From Streptomyces sp. AM 2-1-1 (GTDB taxonomy: Bacteria; Actinomycetota; Actinomycetes; Streptomycetales; Streptomycetaceae), in the NCBI RefSeq assembly GCF_029167645.1, contig NZ_CP119147.1:5908501-5972500 (forward strand): a DNA stretch of 64,000 nt, written 5' to 3'. This document shows positions 52,400-60,609 of this stretch, piece by piece. Under the pieces are notes generated by a model. That model saw only the letters and a list, made by a program, of their open reading frames with translations. It did no database searches and was not told the origin of the DNA. The first letter of the stretch is position 1; every line of letters begins with the position of its first letter. A program made the translations under genes and the position numbers.

Positions 52400-53175
52400 C
52401 CGGCACGAAGGATTTCGACGGACTGTCCGCCCTGGTGACCGGAGGCGCCTCCGGCATCGGCGCCGCCGTCGCCACCCTGCTGCTGGAGCGCGGCGCCCGG
52501 GTCGCGGTGCTCGACCGGGACACCGCCGGAGCGCCCGCGGGGACGTTCGCCGTACGGGCCGACGTCACCGACGACGCCCAGGTCCGCGTGGCCGTCGACC
52601 GTGCCGCCGCCGAACTCGGCGGGCTGCACACCCTCGTCAACAACGCCGGGATCGGCTCCATCGGCACGGTGGAGGAGAACCCCGACGACGAGTGGACCCG
52701 GGTGCTCGACGTCAACGTCCTCGGCATGGTCCGCACCGCGCGGCACGCCCTGCCCCATCTGCGCGCCGCCGCCGTCCAACGGCCCGGGGCCGTCTCGATC
52801 ACCCAGACCTGCTCGATCGCGGCCACCGCCGGACTGCCGCGACGCGCCCTCTACGGCGCGAGCAAGGGGGCGGTCCTCTCCCTGACGCTCGCCATGGCCG
52901 CCGACCTCGTCCGGGAAGGTGTGCGCGTCAACTGCGTCAGCCCCGGCACCGCGGACACGCCGTGGATCGGCCGGCTGCTCGACCGGGCCGACGACCCCGA
53001 GGCGGAACGGGCCGCCCTCGACGCCCGGCAGCCGCTCGGCCGGCTGGTCTCGGCCGGCGAGGTCGCCGCCGCGATCACCTACCTCGCGAGTCCCGCCGCG
53101 GCCTCGGTCACCGGCACCGCCCTCGCGGTCGACGGCGGCATGCAGGGGCTGAGGCTGCGCCCCGCCGCGGAGTGA
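52396..53175 (+). CDS. SDR oxidoreductase, probable 2-keto-3-deoxy-L-fuconate or L-fucose dehydrogenase
   Basis: A 259-residue classical SDR. Motifs are [15 protein letters not shown] in [14 protein letters not shown], the active-site Ser in [14 protein letters not shown] and the YGASK catalytic pair, plus the C-terminal [14 protein letters not shown]. The ATG lies in the ATGA overlap with the dehydratase stop. In the known non-phosphorylating L-fucose pathway an SDR oxidises 2-keto-3-deoxy-L-fuconate after FucD, so the pair could act in sequence. No fucose transporter or lyase is adjacent, so the pathway is incomplete here. Confidence 0.88.
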   Translation: MTGTKDFDGLSALVTGGASGIGAAVATLLLERGARVAVLDRDTAGAPAGTFAVRADVTDDAQVRVAVDRAAAELGGLHTLVNNAGIGSIGTVEENPDDEWTRVLDVNVLGMVRTARHALPHLRAAAVQRPGAVSITQTCSIAATAGLPRRALYGASKGAVLSLTLAMAADLVREGVRVNCVSPGTADTPWIGRLLDRADDPEAERAALDARQPLGRLVSAGEVAAAITYLASPAAASVTGTALAVDGGMQGLRLRPAAE

Positions 53176-53218
53176 GGGGACACCGGACGCCGCAGCGGGT
53201 CCCGCGGCCGGACCGCGC

Positions 53219-53890
53219 TCAGAGCGTGGAGCGCAGCCACTGCTCCACGCTCGCCACGTGCACCGTCGCCCACGCCCGCGCCGCCTCCGGGTCCCGGTCG
53301 CGCAGCGCGGCGAGGATCGCCCGGTGCTCCTGGAGGGTGCGGCTGAGCGCGTCCTCCTGGGTCAGACCCCGCCAGACCCGCGCCCGGGTGGTCGGTCCGG
53401 AGAGTCCGTCCAGCAGCGAGCAGAGGACCGTGTTCCCCGACGCCTGGACGATCCCCCGGTGGAAGTCCAGGTCGGCGGCGACCAGTTCCTCCACCGAGGG
53501 CTCCTCGCCCAGCGCGTCCAGCTGCGCTGCGAGATCGTCCAGCTCCGCGTCGCCGATCCGCGAGGCGGCCATCGCGGTGGCCGCCGGCTCCAGGATGCGG
53601 CGGACGGCGAGGAACTCCAGCACCGTGTCGTCGCGGTGGAAGTCCACCACGAAGCTCAGTGCCTCCAGGAGGAGCTGCGGATCCAGGCTGGTGACGTAGG
53701 TGCCGTCGCCCTGACGCACGTCGAGGATGCGGATCAGCGACAGGGCGCGCACCGCCTCGCGCAGGGAGTTGCGGGAGAGCCCGAGGTCCGCGGCGAGTTC
53801 GCTCTCCTTGGGCAACCGGTCGCCGGGACGCAGCGCACCCGAGACGATCATGCCCTTGATCTTCTCGATCGCCTCGTCGGTGACAGCCAT
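53219..53890 (-). CDS. GntR-family (FadR/FCD) regulator of the fuconate operon
   Basis: A 223-residue regulator. The winged HTH is IVSGALRPGDRLPKESELAADLGLSRNSLREAVRALSLIRILDVRQGDGTYV. The C-terminal FCD domain has the metal pattern DLDFHRGIVQASGNTVL ... EHRAILAALRDRD. ATG 53890 has AGGAGGACC upstream; ten more codons are open before it. It is convergent with the dehydratase/SDR pair and preceded by AGACAT-CCG-ATGTCT at 53915-53929, sharing CATCSGATG with the sites before the dehydratase, so it is probably autoregulated and responds to an acid sugar. Confidence 0.9.
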   Translation of the reverse strand: MAVTDEAIEKIKGMIVSGALRPGDRLPKESELAADLGLSRNSLREAVRALSLIRILDVRQGDGTYVTSLDPQLLLEALSFVVDFHRDDTVLEFLAVRRILEPAATAMAASRIGDAELDDLAAQLDALGEEPSVEELVAADLDFHRGIVQASGNTVLCSLLDGLSGPTTRARVWRGLTQEDALSRTLQEHRAILAALRDRDPEAARAWATVHVASVEQWLRSTL

Positions 53891-53914
53891 GACGGTCCTC
53901 CTGGGAACGGGATC

Positions 53915-53929
53915 AGACATCCGATGTCT
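53915..53929. promoter_or_regulatory. GntR autoregulatory operator
   Basis: AGACAT-CCG-ATGTCT is a perfect 6-bp inverted repeat with a 3-bp centre, 25 bp before the GntR start. Its core CATCCGATG is the reverse complement of the site at 50983-50991. Confidence 0.65.
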
Positions 53930-53990
53930 CGTCCCATTATGCGGGTCCCGCCCCTGGTCGCCCGTCCCCGGCCCCCGCGCAGAGCTGGGA

Positions 53991-55049
53991 TCACTCCCAC
54001 AGGGTCGTCGGGGCCTCCCGGCGAACCACCGGAGCGATCTCCTCCGCGAACCGCTGCAGGGTCTCCCGCTGCTCGGAACGGCTCAGACCGAAGCCGTCCA
54101 CGGTGATCGACTGCAGGTCGTGGCGGTACTCCGCGTGGTAACCGAGGATCTTGTCGATGATCTGCTGAGGACTGCCGATCAGCTGCGGTCCGTCCGCGAC
54201 GGCGTCCTCGATCGTCCGGAACGGGGTGTTGTAGCCGGCCTTCCCTTCCAGGTGCGGCCTGAAGGTCTGCCGCACCCGCGCCTCGTACAGCTCCTTGTAC
54301 CGCTCGACCGCCCCCTGCGAGCTGTCCGCGATCAGCAGCCCGCCGGAGCCGGCCGCCACCCGGGCGTCCGCCGGATCGTGCCCGTACGCCTCGAAACGCT
54401 CGCGGTAGTGGGCGATCAGCCGCGCGTAGGCGGCCTTCGGCTGGACGGCGTTGGCGGTGAAGAGCGGATCGCCGTGCTTGGCGGCCAGTTCGGTGGAGTG
54501 CAGGCTGGTCGCCGAGCCGTGCCAGACGCGCGGAGCTCCGTCGTAGGGACGCGGCACGGTGGTCGTGTTCTTCAGCGCCGGGCGGAACTCCCCCTCCCAG
54601 TCCACCCCCTCCTCGGTCCACAGCCTGCGCAGCAGCTCGTACTTCTCCCGCTGGAGGTCCCACTGCCGGTCCTCGTCGAGGCCGAAGAGGTCGAAGTGAC
54701 CGGACTCCGCCCCCTTCCCGATGACCAGTTCGAGCCGCCCGCGGGCTATCTGGTCCAGGGTGGCGTACTCCTCGGCGACCCGGACCGGATCGAGGATCGC
54801 GACGACCGTGACGCCCGTCAGCAGCCGGACGGCCGTGGTCCGCGCGGCCACGGCGCCCAGCACCACGGCCGGGCTCGACGACAGGAAGGCGCCGGCGTGC
54901 CGTTCACCGACGGCGTACGCGTCGAAGCCGAGCCGCTCGGCGTCCGCGGCGGTGTCGATCACCTCGGCGAAACGGTCGGCGGGGGAGGCGAGTTCGCCGG
55001 TCAGCGGGTGCGGGGCATGCCCGATCAGGGAGAGCACGGAGAATTTCAT
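53991..55049 (-). CDS. LLM-class flavin-dependent oxidoreductase (luciferase-like)
   Basis: A 352-residue bacterial-luciferase-like monooxygenase. Landmarks are MKFSVLSLIGHAPHPLTGELASPADRFAEVIDTAADAERLGFDAYAVGERHAGAFLSSSPAVVLGAVAARTTAVRLLTGVTVV and ELVIGKGAESGHFDLFGLDEDRQWDLQREKYELLRRLWTEEGVDWEGEFRPAL. It groups with FMN-dependent monooxygenases rather than F420 enzymes. ATG 55049 has TGGAGGAC upstream; GTG 55058 is an in-frame alternative. The gene is upstream of the GntR gene on the same strand, 100 nt away. The substrate is unknown. Confidence 0.9.
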   Translation of the reverse strand: MKFSVLSLIGHAPHPLTGELASPADRFAEVIDTAADAERLGFDAYAVGERHAGAFLSSSPAVVLGAVAARTTAVRLLTGVTVVAILDPVRVAEEYATLDQIARGRLELVIGKGAESGHFDLFGLDEDRQWDLQREKYELLRRLWTEEGVDWEGEFRPALKNTTTVPRPYDGAPRVWHGSATSLHSTELAAKHGDPLFTANAVQPKAAYARLIAHYRERFEAYGHDPADARVAAGSGGLLIADSSQGAVERYKELYEARVRQTFRPHLEGKAGYNTPFRTIEDAVADGPQLIGSPQQIIDKILGYHAEYRHDLQSITVDGFGLSRSEQRETLQRFAEEIAPVVRREAPTTLWE

Positions 55050-55138
55050 GTCCTCCACTGTTCCCGCGTTCCGTTGCGGCGGTGTGGCGGCAGCATGGCA
55101 CCGTCACGCCGCCGCACGGGCCCCCGCTCCCGCGCCGC

Positions 55139-56749
55139 TCAGCCGCGCCGCGCCAGCACCGCCTCGACCCCGGCCCGCACCTCGTCGGTGGCCAGCCCCC
55201 GGATCGTCAGAGTCGTCCGCCGCCGCAGCACGTCGTCCGCCGTCTCGGCCCACTCGTGGTCCCGCGCGTACACCACCTGCGCCCATATCTCCGGAGCGTC
55301 GGGGTGGATCCGCCGGCCGAGGGCGGGGTCCTCCTCGGCGAGCCGGGTGATCTCGAAGGCGAGCGAGCCGTAATGCGTGGCCAGGTGCCGCGCGGTGTCC
55401 TCCGCCAGCGAGGGGCCGGAGCCGGCGCCGTCCGCCAGCAGCCGGTGCGTCACCGCGTCGGGGCTCGCGATCCCGGGCAGCGGCAGCCGCTTCGGCAACC
55501 GGTCCATCGGCTCCATGGCGTCGGTCAGCGGATGCCCCGGCAGCGCGGCCAGCTTCTCCATCACCGTGCGGCCGATGTGGCGGAAGGTGGTCCACTTGCC
55601 GCCCGCCACCGACAGCATCCCGCCGCGCCCCTCGGTCACGACGGTCTCGCGCTTCGCCTTCGACGTGTCGCCCGGACCGCCCGGCAGCACCCGCAGACCG
55701 GCGAAGGAGTACGCGATCAGATCGCGCGACAACTGCTGGTCCCGGACGGAGTACGCCGCCTCGTCCAGGATCTGCGCGGTGTCCCGCTCGGTCACCGCCA
55801 CGTCCCCGGGATCGCCCTCGTACACCTCGTCGGTGGTGCCGAGCAGCAGCATGTCCTCCCACGGCAGCGCGAAGGTGATCCGGTACTTGTCGATCGGCGT
55901 CGCCAGCGCGGCGCGCCAGGGGGCGGTGCGCCGCAGCACCAGGTGCGCGCCCTTCGAGAGCCGCACGGAAGGGCCGGCGCCCGGGTCCTCCATCGTCCGC
56001 AGCCGGTCCACCCACGGCCCGGTCGCGTTGAGCACGAGGCGGGCCTCCACCCCGAACTCCGTACCGTCGACACGGTCGGCGAGCTCGGCGCCGGTGACCC
56101 GTCCCCGGGTGAACCGGAGGCCGGTCACCGCCGCGTGGTTGAGCACGTCGGCTCCGGCCGCGACCGCTGCGCGCACGGTCATGAGGGCCATCCGCGCGTC
56201 GTTCATCTGGTCGTCGCCGTAGACCGCGACGGCCTTCAGCCCGTCCGTACGCAGCTCCGGCACGTCCCGGCGGGCCCGTTGCGGGCTGATCACGTGGCCG
56301 ACGCCGTCGCCGAAGGCGGAGAGCGCCGAGTAGGCGAAGACCCCGGCGCCGAGCTTGGCCGCCCCGTGCGGACCGCCCTTGTAGACCGGCAGGTAGAAGG
56401 TGAGCGGGTTCGCGAGGTGCGGGGCGACCTGCCGGGAGACGGCCCGCCGCTCGAAGTGGTTCTCCGCCACCAGCTTCACCGCGCCGGTCTGCAGGTAACG
56501 CAGCCCTCCGTGCAGCAGCTTCGACGAGGCGGAGGAGGTGGCGCCGGCGAAGTCGCCGGCGTCCACCAGGGCCACCCGCAGCCCGGACTGCGCGGCGTGC
56601 CAGGCCGTGGAGATGCCCAGGATGCCGCCGCCGATCACCAGGAGGTCGTAGGTCGTGCGGGAGAGCCGCTCCCTGGTTTCGGCGCGGCTCGCGAGGGAGC
56701 CTGCGGCCGGGCGCGTCCCGGGGGCGGGGACGCTCTGCGGGATGGTCAT
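55139..56749 (-). CDS. glpD: Aerobic glycerol-3-phosphate dehydrogenase GlpD
   Basis: A 536-residue FAD-dependent, membrane-associated sn-glycerol-3-phosphate dehydrogenase that passes electrons to menaquinone. The FAD motif is LLVIGGGILGISTAWHAAQSGLRVALVDAGDFAGATSSASSKLLHGGLRYLQTGAVKLV. Other landmarks are LLLGTTDEVYEGDPGDVAVTERD and the C-terminal domain GLATDEVRAGVEAVL. The ATG at 56749 lies 4 nt after the glpK stop, and the end of glpK (GAGGAGTAA) supplies the ribosome site. It is last in the glp operon; no terminator was identified. Confidence 0.96.
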   Translation of the reverse strand: MTIPQSVPAPGTRPAAGSLASRAETRERLSRTTYDLLVIGGGILGISTAWHAAQSGLRVALVDAGDFAGATSSASSKLLHGGLRYLQTGAVKLVAENHFERRAVSRQVAPHLANPLTFYLPVYKGGPHGAAKLGAGVFAYSALSAFGDGVGHVISPQRARRDVPELRTDGLKAVAVYGDDQMNDARMALMTVRAAVAAGADVLNHAAVTGLRFTRGRVTGAELADRVDGTEFGVEARLVLNATGPWVDRLRTMEDPGAGPSVRLSKGAHLVLRRTAPWRAALATPIDKYRITFALPWEDMLLLGTTDEVYEGDPGDVAVTERDTAQILDEAAYSVRDQQLSRDLIAYSFAGLRVLPGGPGDTSKAKRETVVTEGRGGMLSVAGGKWTTFRHIGRTVMEKLAALPGHPLTDAMEPMDRLPKRLPLPGIASPDAVTHRLLADGAGSGPSLAEDTARHLATHYGSLAFEITRLAEEDPALGRRIHPDAPEIWAQVVYARDHEWAETADDVLRRRTTLTIRGLATDEVRAGVEAVLARRG

Positions 56750-56753
56750 GTGC

Positions 56754-58286
56754 TTACTCCTCGGTGGTGTCGTCGAGCCAGCCCATGGAGCGCTGCACCG
56801 CCTTGAGCCAGCTCTTGTATTCGCGGTCGCGGGTGGCCGCGTCCATGCGCGGGGTCCACTCGGCCGCCCGGCGCCAGTTGGCGCGCAGCGCGTCGGTGTC
56901 CGGCCAGAAGCCGACGGCGAGGCCGGCGGCGTAGGCGGCGCCGAGACAGGTGGTCTCCGCGACCATCGGGCGCACCACGGGCGCGTCCAGACAGTCGGAG
57001 AGCATCTGCATCAGCAGATTGTTGGAGGTCATGCCGCCGTCGACCTTGAGCGCGGTCAGTTCGACGCCCGAGTCCTTCGTCATGGCGTCGCTGATCTCGC
57101 GGGTCTGCCAGGCGGTCGCTTCGAGCACGGCGCGGGCGATGTGCGCCTTGGTGACGTACCGGGTGAGGCCGGCGATGACGCCCCGGGCGTCGGGGCGCCA
57201 GTACGGGGCGAAGAGGCCGGAGAAGGCGGGCACGAAGTACGCGCCGCCGTTGTCGTCCACCGAGGAGGCCAGGGTCTCGATCTCGGCGGCGGAGTTGATG
57301 AGTCCCATCTGGTCGCGCATCCACTGCACCAGCGAACCGGTGACCGCGATCGACCCCTCCAGCGCGTACACGGCCGGCTCGTCACCGATCCGGTAGCCCA
57401 CGGTCGTCAGCAGCCCGTTGTACGAGTTGACCGGGGTGGAGCCGGTGTTGATGAGCATGAAGGTGCCGGTGCCGTACGTGGACTTGGCCTCGCCCTCCGC
57501 GAAACAGGTCTGGCCGAACAGCGCTGCCTGCTGGTCACCCAGCGCGGAGGCCACCGGCACGCCGGAGAGCACCCCTTCGGCGGCGAGGCCGTAGACCTCG
57601 GCGGAGGAGCGGATCTCCGGCAGGACGGCGGCCGGGATGTCCATGGACCGCAGGATGCGCTCGTCCCACGCGAGGTTGTGCAGGTTCATCAGCAGGGTGC
57701 GTGAGGCGTTGGTGACGTCGGTGACGTGGACACCGCCGTCGGTCCCGCCGGTGAGGTTCCAGATGACCCAGGAGTCCATCGTGCCGAAGAGGATGTCCCC
57801 GCGCTCGGCCCGTTCACGCAGCCCTTCGACGTTGTCGAGCAGCCAGCGGATCTTGGGCCCGGCGAAGTAGGAGGCGAGCGGCAGCCCGGTCTCGCGGCGG
57901 AAGCGGTCCTGGCCGACGTTGCGGCCCAGCTCCTTGCAGAGCGCGTCGGTGCGGGTGTCCTGCCAGACGAGGGCGTTGTGGACGGGCTCGCCGGTGTGCC
58001 GGTCCCACATCAGTGTGGTCTCGCGCTGGTTGGTGATGCCGATGGCCTTCACGTCGTCGGCCGTGACCCCGGCCTTGACGACCGCTCCGGCCACCACCTC
58101 GCGCACGTTCTCCCAGATCTCGGTGGCGTCGTGCTCGACCCAGCCGGGCTTCGGGAAGATCTGCTCGTGCTCCTTCTGCTCGACGGAGACGATCCGGCCG
58201 TCCTTGTCGAAGACGATGCAGCGGGTGGAGGTGGTGCCCTGGTCGATGGCGGCGATGAACGGGCCGGCGGTGTGTGCGTCGTTCAC
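56754..58286 (-). CDS. glpK: Glycerol kinase GlpK
   Basis: A 510-residue FGGY-family kinase. The ATP/phosphate motif is [18 protein letters not shown], the glycerol-binding region is [15 protein letters not shown] and [11 protein letters not shown], and the FGGY signature is [29 protein letters not shown] with [15 protein letters not shown]. The GTG at 58286 has GGGGAG upstream, and the long open frame beyond it is a glpF-overlapping shadow. It lies 98 nt after glpF. It phosphorylates glycerol to sn-glycerol-3-phosphate, the GlpD substrate. Confidence 0.97.
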   Translation of the reverse strand: MNDAHTAGPFIAAIDQGTTSTRCIVFDKDGRIVSVEQKEHEQIFPKPGWVEHDATEIWENVREVVAGAVVKAGVTADDVKAIGITNQRETTLMWDRHTGEPVHNALVWQDTRTDALCKELGRNVGQDRFRRETGLPLASYFAGPKIRWLLDNVEGLRERAERGDILFGTMDSWVIWNLTGGTDGGVHVTDVTNASRTLLMNLHNLAWDERILRSMDIPAAVLPEIRSSAEVYGLAAEGVLSGVPVASALGDQQAALFGQTCFAEGEAKSTYGTGTFMLINTGSTPVNSYNGLLTTVGYRIGDEPAVYALEGSIAVTGSLVQWMRDQMGLINSAAEIETLASSVDDNGGAYFVPAFSGLFAPYWRPDARGVIAGLTRYVTKAHIARAVLEATAWQTREISDAMTKDSGVELTALKVDGGMTSNNLLMQMLSDCLDAPVVRPMVAETTCLGAAYAAGLAVGFWPDTDALRANWRRAAEWTPRMDAATRDREYKSWLKAVQRSMGWLDDTTEE

Positions 58287-58384
58287 GGTGTGCTCCCCGG
58301 GTTCTGTCCGTGTGGTGGTGTGGGTGGCGGCGTCCGCAGGCGCCGGGTCCCGCCGCGTCGGGCGAGGGTGCCGCGCCGTACGCG

Positions 58385-59176
58385 TCAGGCGAAGGCGACG
58401 TTGTAGAGGAGGCCGGCGAGAGCGCCGCCGATGAGGGGTCCCACGACGGGTACCCACGCGTAACCCCAGTCGGAACCGCCCTTGTTCGGCAGCGGCAGCA
58501 GTGCGTGCACGATACGCGGGCCGAGGTCGCGGACGGGGTTGATCGCGTAGCCGGTCGGACCTCCGAGGGAGAGCCCGATGCCGACGACGACCAGTGAGGT
58601 GATGAGCGCGCCGAGCGTGCCGAGTCCGTTGCCGTCGTCGTTGAGCCCCTGGGTCAGGATGGCCAGCACCAGCACCACGGTGGCGATGACCTCCGTGACC
58701 ACGTTCTGCACGGCGTTGCGGATCTCCGGACTGGTGCAGAAGACCCCGAGCACCGGCCCCGCGCCGGGGGCGGAGGTCTGGTCGACCATGCCCTCGGCGG
58801 GGTTCTTCGTGCCGACGATCTCCGGGTCGGTCAGGTGGGCCTGGAACTGCCCGTAGTACACGGCCCAGACCAGTACGGCTCCGACGGCCGCCCCGAGCAG
58901 CTGGGAGCCGAGGTAGAGCGGCACGTCGCTCCAGGGGGTACCGCCCTCGATCGCGAGGCCGAGGGTGACGGCCGGGTTGAGATGGGCGCCGGAGACACCG
59001 CCCGCCAGGTACGCGCCGGTGAGCACCGCGAAGCCCCAGCCGAAGGTGATGGCGAGCCAGCCCGCGTCCTTCGCCTTGGAGCGTTTGAGGGTGACGGCGG
59101 CACAGACGCCGCCGCCCAGCAGGATGAGCACGGCGGTACCGATGGTCTCGCCGATGAAGATGTCGGAGCTGGACAC
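58385..59176 (-). CDS. glpF: Glycerol uptake facilitator GlpF (MIP/aquaporin family)
   Basis: A 263-residue aquaglyceroporin with six TM helices and two half-helix loops. The first NPA loop is [18 protein letters not shown]; the second is [21 protein letters not shown], where the usual NPA-R is NPVRD, as in GlpF-type channels. GTG 59176 is chosen for AAAGGAG 5 nt upstream. It is the first gene of glpFKD, downstream of gylR and preceded by two GylR-type operators. Confidence 0.95.
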   Translation of the reverse strand: MSSSDIFIGETIGTAVLILLGGGVCAAVTLKRSKAKDAGWLAITFGWGFAVLTGAYLAGGVSGAHLNPAVTLGLAIEGGTPWSDVPLYLGSQLLGAAVGAVLVWAVYYGQFQAHLTDPEIVGTKNPAEGMVDQTSAPGAGPVLGVFCTSPEIRNAVQNVVTEVIATVVLVLAILTQGLNDDGNGLGTLGALITSLVVVGIGLSLGGPTGYAINPVRDLGPRIVHALLPLPNKGGSDWGYAWVPVVGPLIGGALAGLLYNVAFA

Positions 59177-59606
59177 CGCGACTCCTTTGTCCTTCGTCCA
59201 GGGGAATGCGCACCGCCGGGTCCCTCCGGGGGTACACGCCCGGGATGACGCCTCTTCCGAAGAGAACACGCCATCCGTCAGGGGTTGACCGGACCTCGGC
59301 ATTGCCACACCCTAACGCTTATTGTCGTGGCGTGTTCGGCATTGCCGACCGGTGAACGGCAGTGTTTCGCCCGGCGCGGTGTGCGTCAAGAGGGTGTGGC
59401 CCACGACTCGCGCGCCGTGCCGCACCCGGCTCACCGCCGGGCGCGCGCAAGCCCGCCCGGTCGTCGGGGACGCGGCCGGGCGGGTTCGGGCGCGGTCGGG
59501 CGCGGTCGGGCGGGTACCGGGTGCCCCGGGCCGGGTGCCCCCGCGGGGCGGGCCCACGCGCGGGGGCGGCGCGCGGGGCCCGCGCACCGCCGGGTCCGCC
59601 CCCGGG
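59177..59606. other. glpF control region between gylR and glpF
   Basis: 430 bp with no gene. It contains TAGGGT (59309-59314, minus strand) as a likely glpF -10, two GGCATTGCC operators at 59296-59306 and 59336-59346, and Pro/Arg-rich shadow frames nearer gylR. Confidence 0.6.
59296..59346. promoter_or_regulatory. GylR operators of the glp operon
   Basis: TCGGCATTGCC occurs at 59296-59306 and 59336-59346, 40 bp apart. The second is extended to the palindrome TCGGCATTGCCGA. The first lies just downstream of the predicted -10, and the second near the -35. A third copy is in the gylR promoter. Confidence 0.65.
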
Positions 59607-60371
59607 TCAGAAGCGGCCGGCCCCCAGGTCGCGGGAGACCGCCCGGGCGCAGTCGCGCACCGCCGCGATCAGCTCGGGGCGCAGCTCGCCCCCCGGGCAC
59701 AACCGCTCCACCGCGCCGGTCACCGCCACGGCGCCGACCGGCATCCGGCGCCCGTCGTGGACGGGGGCCGCGACCGCCGCCACCCCCTCCCAGGTCTCCT
59801 CCGCGTCGGCGGCCCAGCCGCGCGCCCTGGTCAGCTCCAGCGTCTCCTCGAAGGCGTCCTCGGCGGTGACGGTGCGCGCGGTGAAGGAGCGCCGCTCGCC
59901 GTCCAGCGCCTCGCTGTGCGCCACCGGGTCGAACGCGGCGAGCACCTTGCCCAGCGCCGTGGAGTGCAACGGCTGCATCGCGCCGACCTCCAGCACCTGG
60001 CGGCTGTCGTCCGGCCGGAAGACGTGGTGCACGATCAGCACCCCGTGCTGGTGCAGGACGCCGAGGTGGACGCTCTCGCCGCTGGACCGGGCCAGGTCGT
60101 CGGTCCAGACGAGGGCCCGGGCGCGCAGCTCGTGCACGTCCAGGTAGCTGTTGCCCAGGCGCAGCAGCTCCGCGCCCAGCTGGTAGCGGCCGGAGGCGGG
60201 GTCCTGCTCGACGAAGCCCTCCAGCTGGAGGGTGCGCAGGATGCCGTGGGCCGTGCCCTTGGCCAGGTCCAGGGACGAGGCGATGTCGGACAGGCCGAGC
60301 CGGCGCTCGCCGCCCGCCAGCAGGCGCAGCATCGCCGCCGCCCGCTCCAGCGACTGGATGTTCTTGGCCAT
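59607..60371 (-). CDS. gylR: IclR-family glycerol regulator GylR
   Basis: A 254-residue IclR-family regulator. The HTH is NIQSLERAAAMLRLLAGGERRLGLSDIASSLDLAKGTAHGILRTLQLEGFVEQDPASGRYQLG. The effector domain contains QPLHSTALGKVLAAFDP and the C-terminal RRMPVGAVAVTGAVERL. It closely matches the S. coelicolor GylR that represses glycerol catabolism until glycerol-3-phosphate is present. ATG 60371 has GGAGGAG 9 nt upstream; an in-frame ATG at 60410 lies inside the promoter. It precedes glpF on the same strand and is divergent from metH. Confidence 0.96.
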   Translation of the reverse strand: MAKNIQSLERAAAMLRLLAGGERRLGLSDIASSLDLAKGTAHGILRTLQLEGFVEQDPASGRYQLGAELLRLGNSYLDVHELRARALVWTDDLARSSGESVHLGVLHQHGVLIVHHVFRPDDSRQVLEVGAMQPLHSTALGKVLAAFDPVAHSEALDGERRSFTARTVTAEDAFEETLELTRARGWAADAEETWEGVAAVAAPVHDGRRMPVGAVAVTGAVERLCPGGELRPELIAAVRDCARAVSRDLGAGRF

Positions 60372-60393
60372 CGCGCCGTACTCCTCCACTCGG

Positions 60394-60412
60394 TCGACAA
60401 TGCTGAACACTA
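60394..60412. promoter_or_regulatory. GylR operator in the gylR promoter
   Basis: On the minus strand GTTCAGCATTGTCGA (60394-60408) matches 13 of 15 bases of GTTCGGCATTGCCGA at glpF. TAGTGT (60407-60412, minus strand) is the likely -10, so the site covers the transcription start and implies autoregulation. Confidence 0.6.
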
Positions 60413-60537
60413 TCGGCCGATGTCGACCTCCGCACGGGGCATGGGTAGGTGTTCCGTCGCTTCACCGCCGCACCTTTTCCGCCACAGCATGCAGTCCGGT
60501 CGGTGGGACACCCTCACGGGGGTCGCCGGTACCGGGC

Positions 60538-60552
60538 TACGCTGGCCGGGTG
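60538..60552 (+). promoter_or_regulatory. metH -10 hexamer with an in-frame GTG at leaderless spacing
   Basis: TACGCT (60538-60543) is followed after 6 nt by GTG (60550). The GTG is in frame with the metH ATG at 60610 with no stop between. No B12-riboswitch-like leader was recognised. Confidence 0.45.
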
Positions 60553-60609
60553 CGCCTTCTTCCGGAAGTGCGCAAAGCCGACAGCCGTCGCATCCCTGGG
60601 AGATCATCC

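Noticed and set aside
60421..60609. Cobalamin riboswitch upstream of metH
   Set aside because: The 190-bp gap has no B12-box-like conserved core and is too short for the full aptamer plus the mapped promoter.
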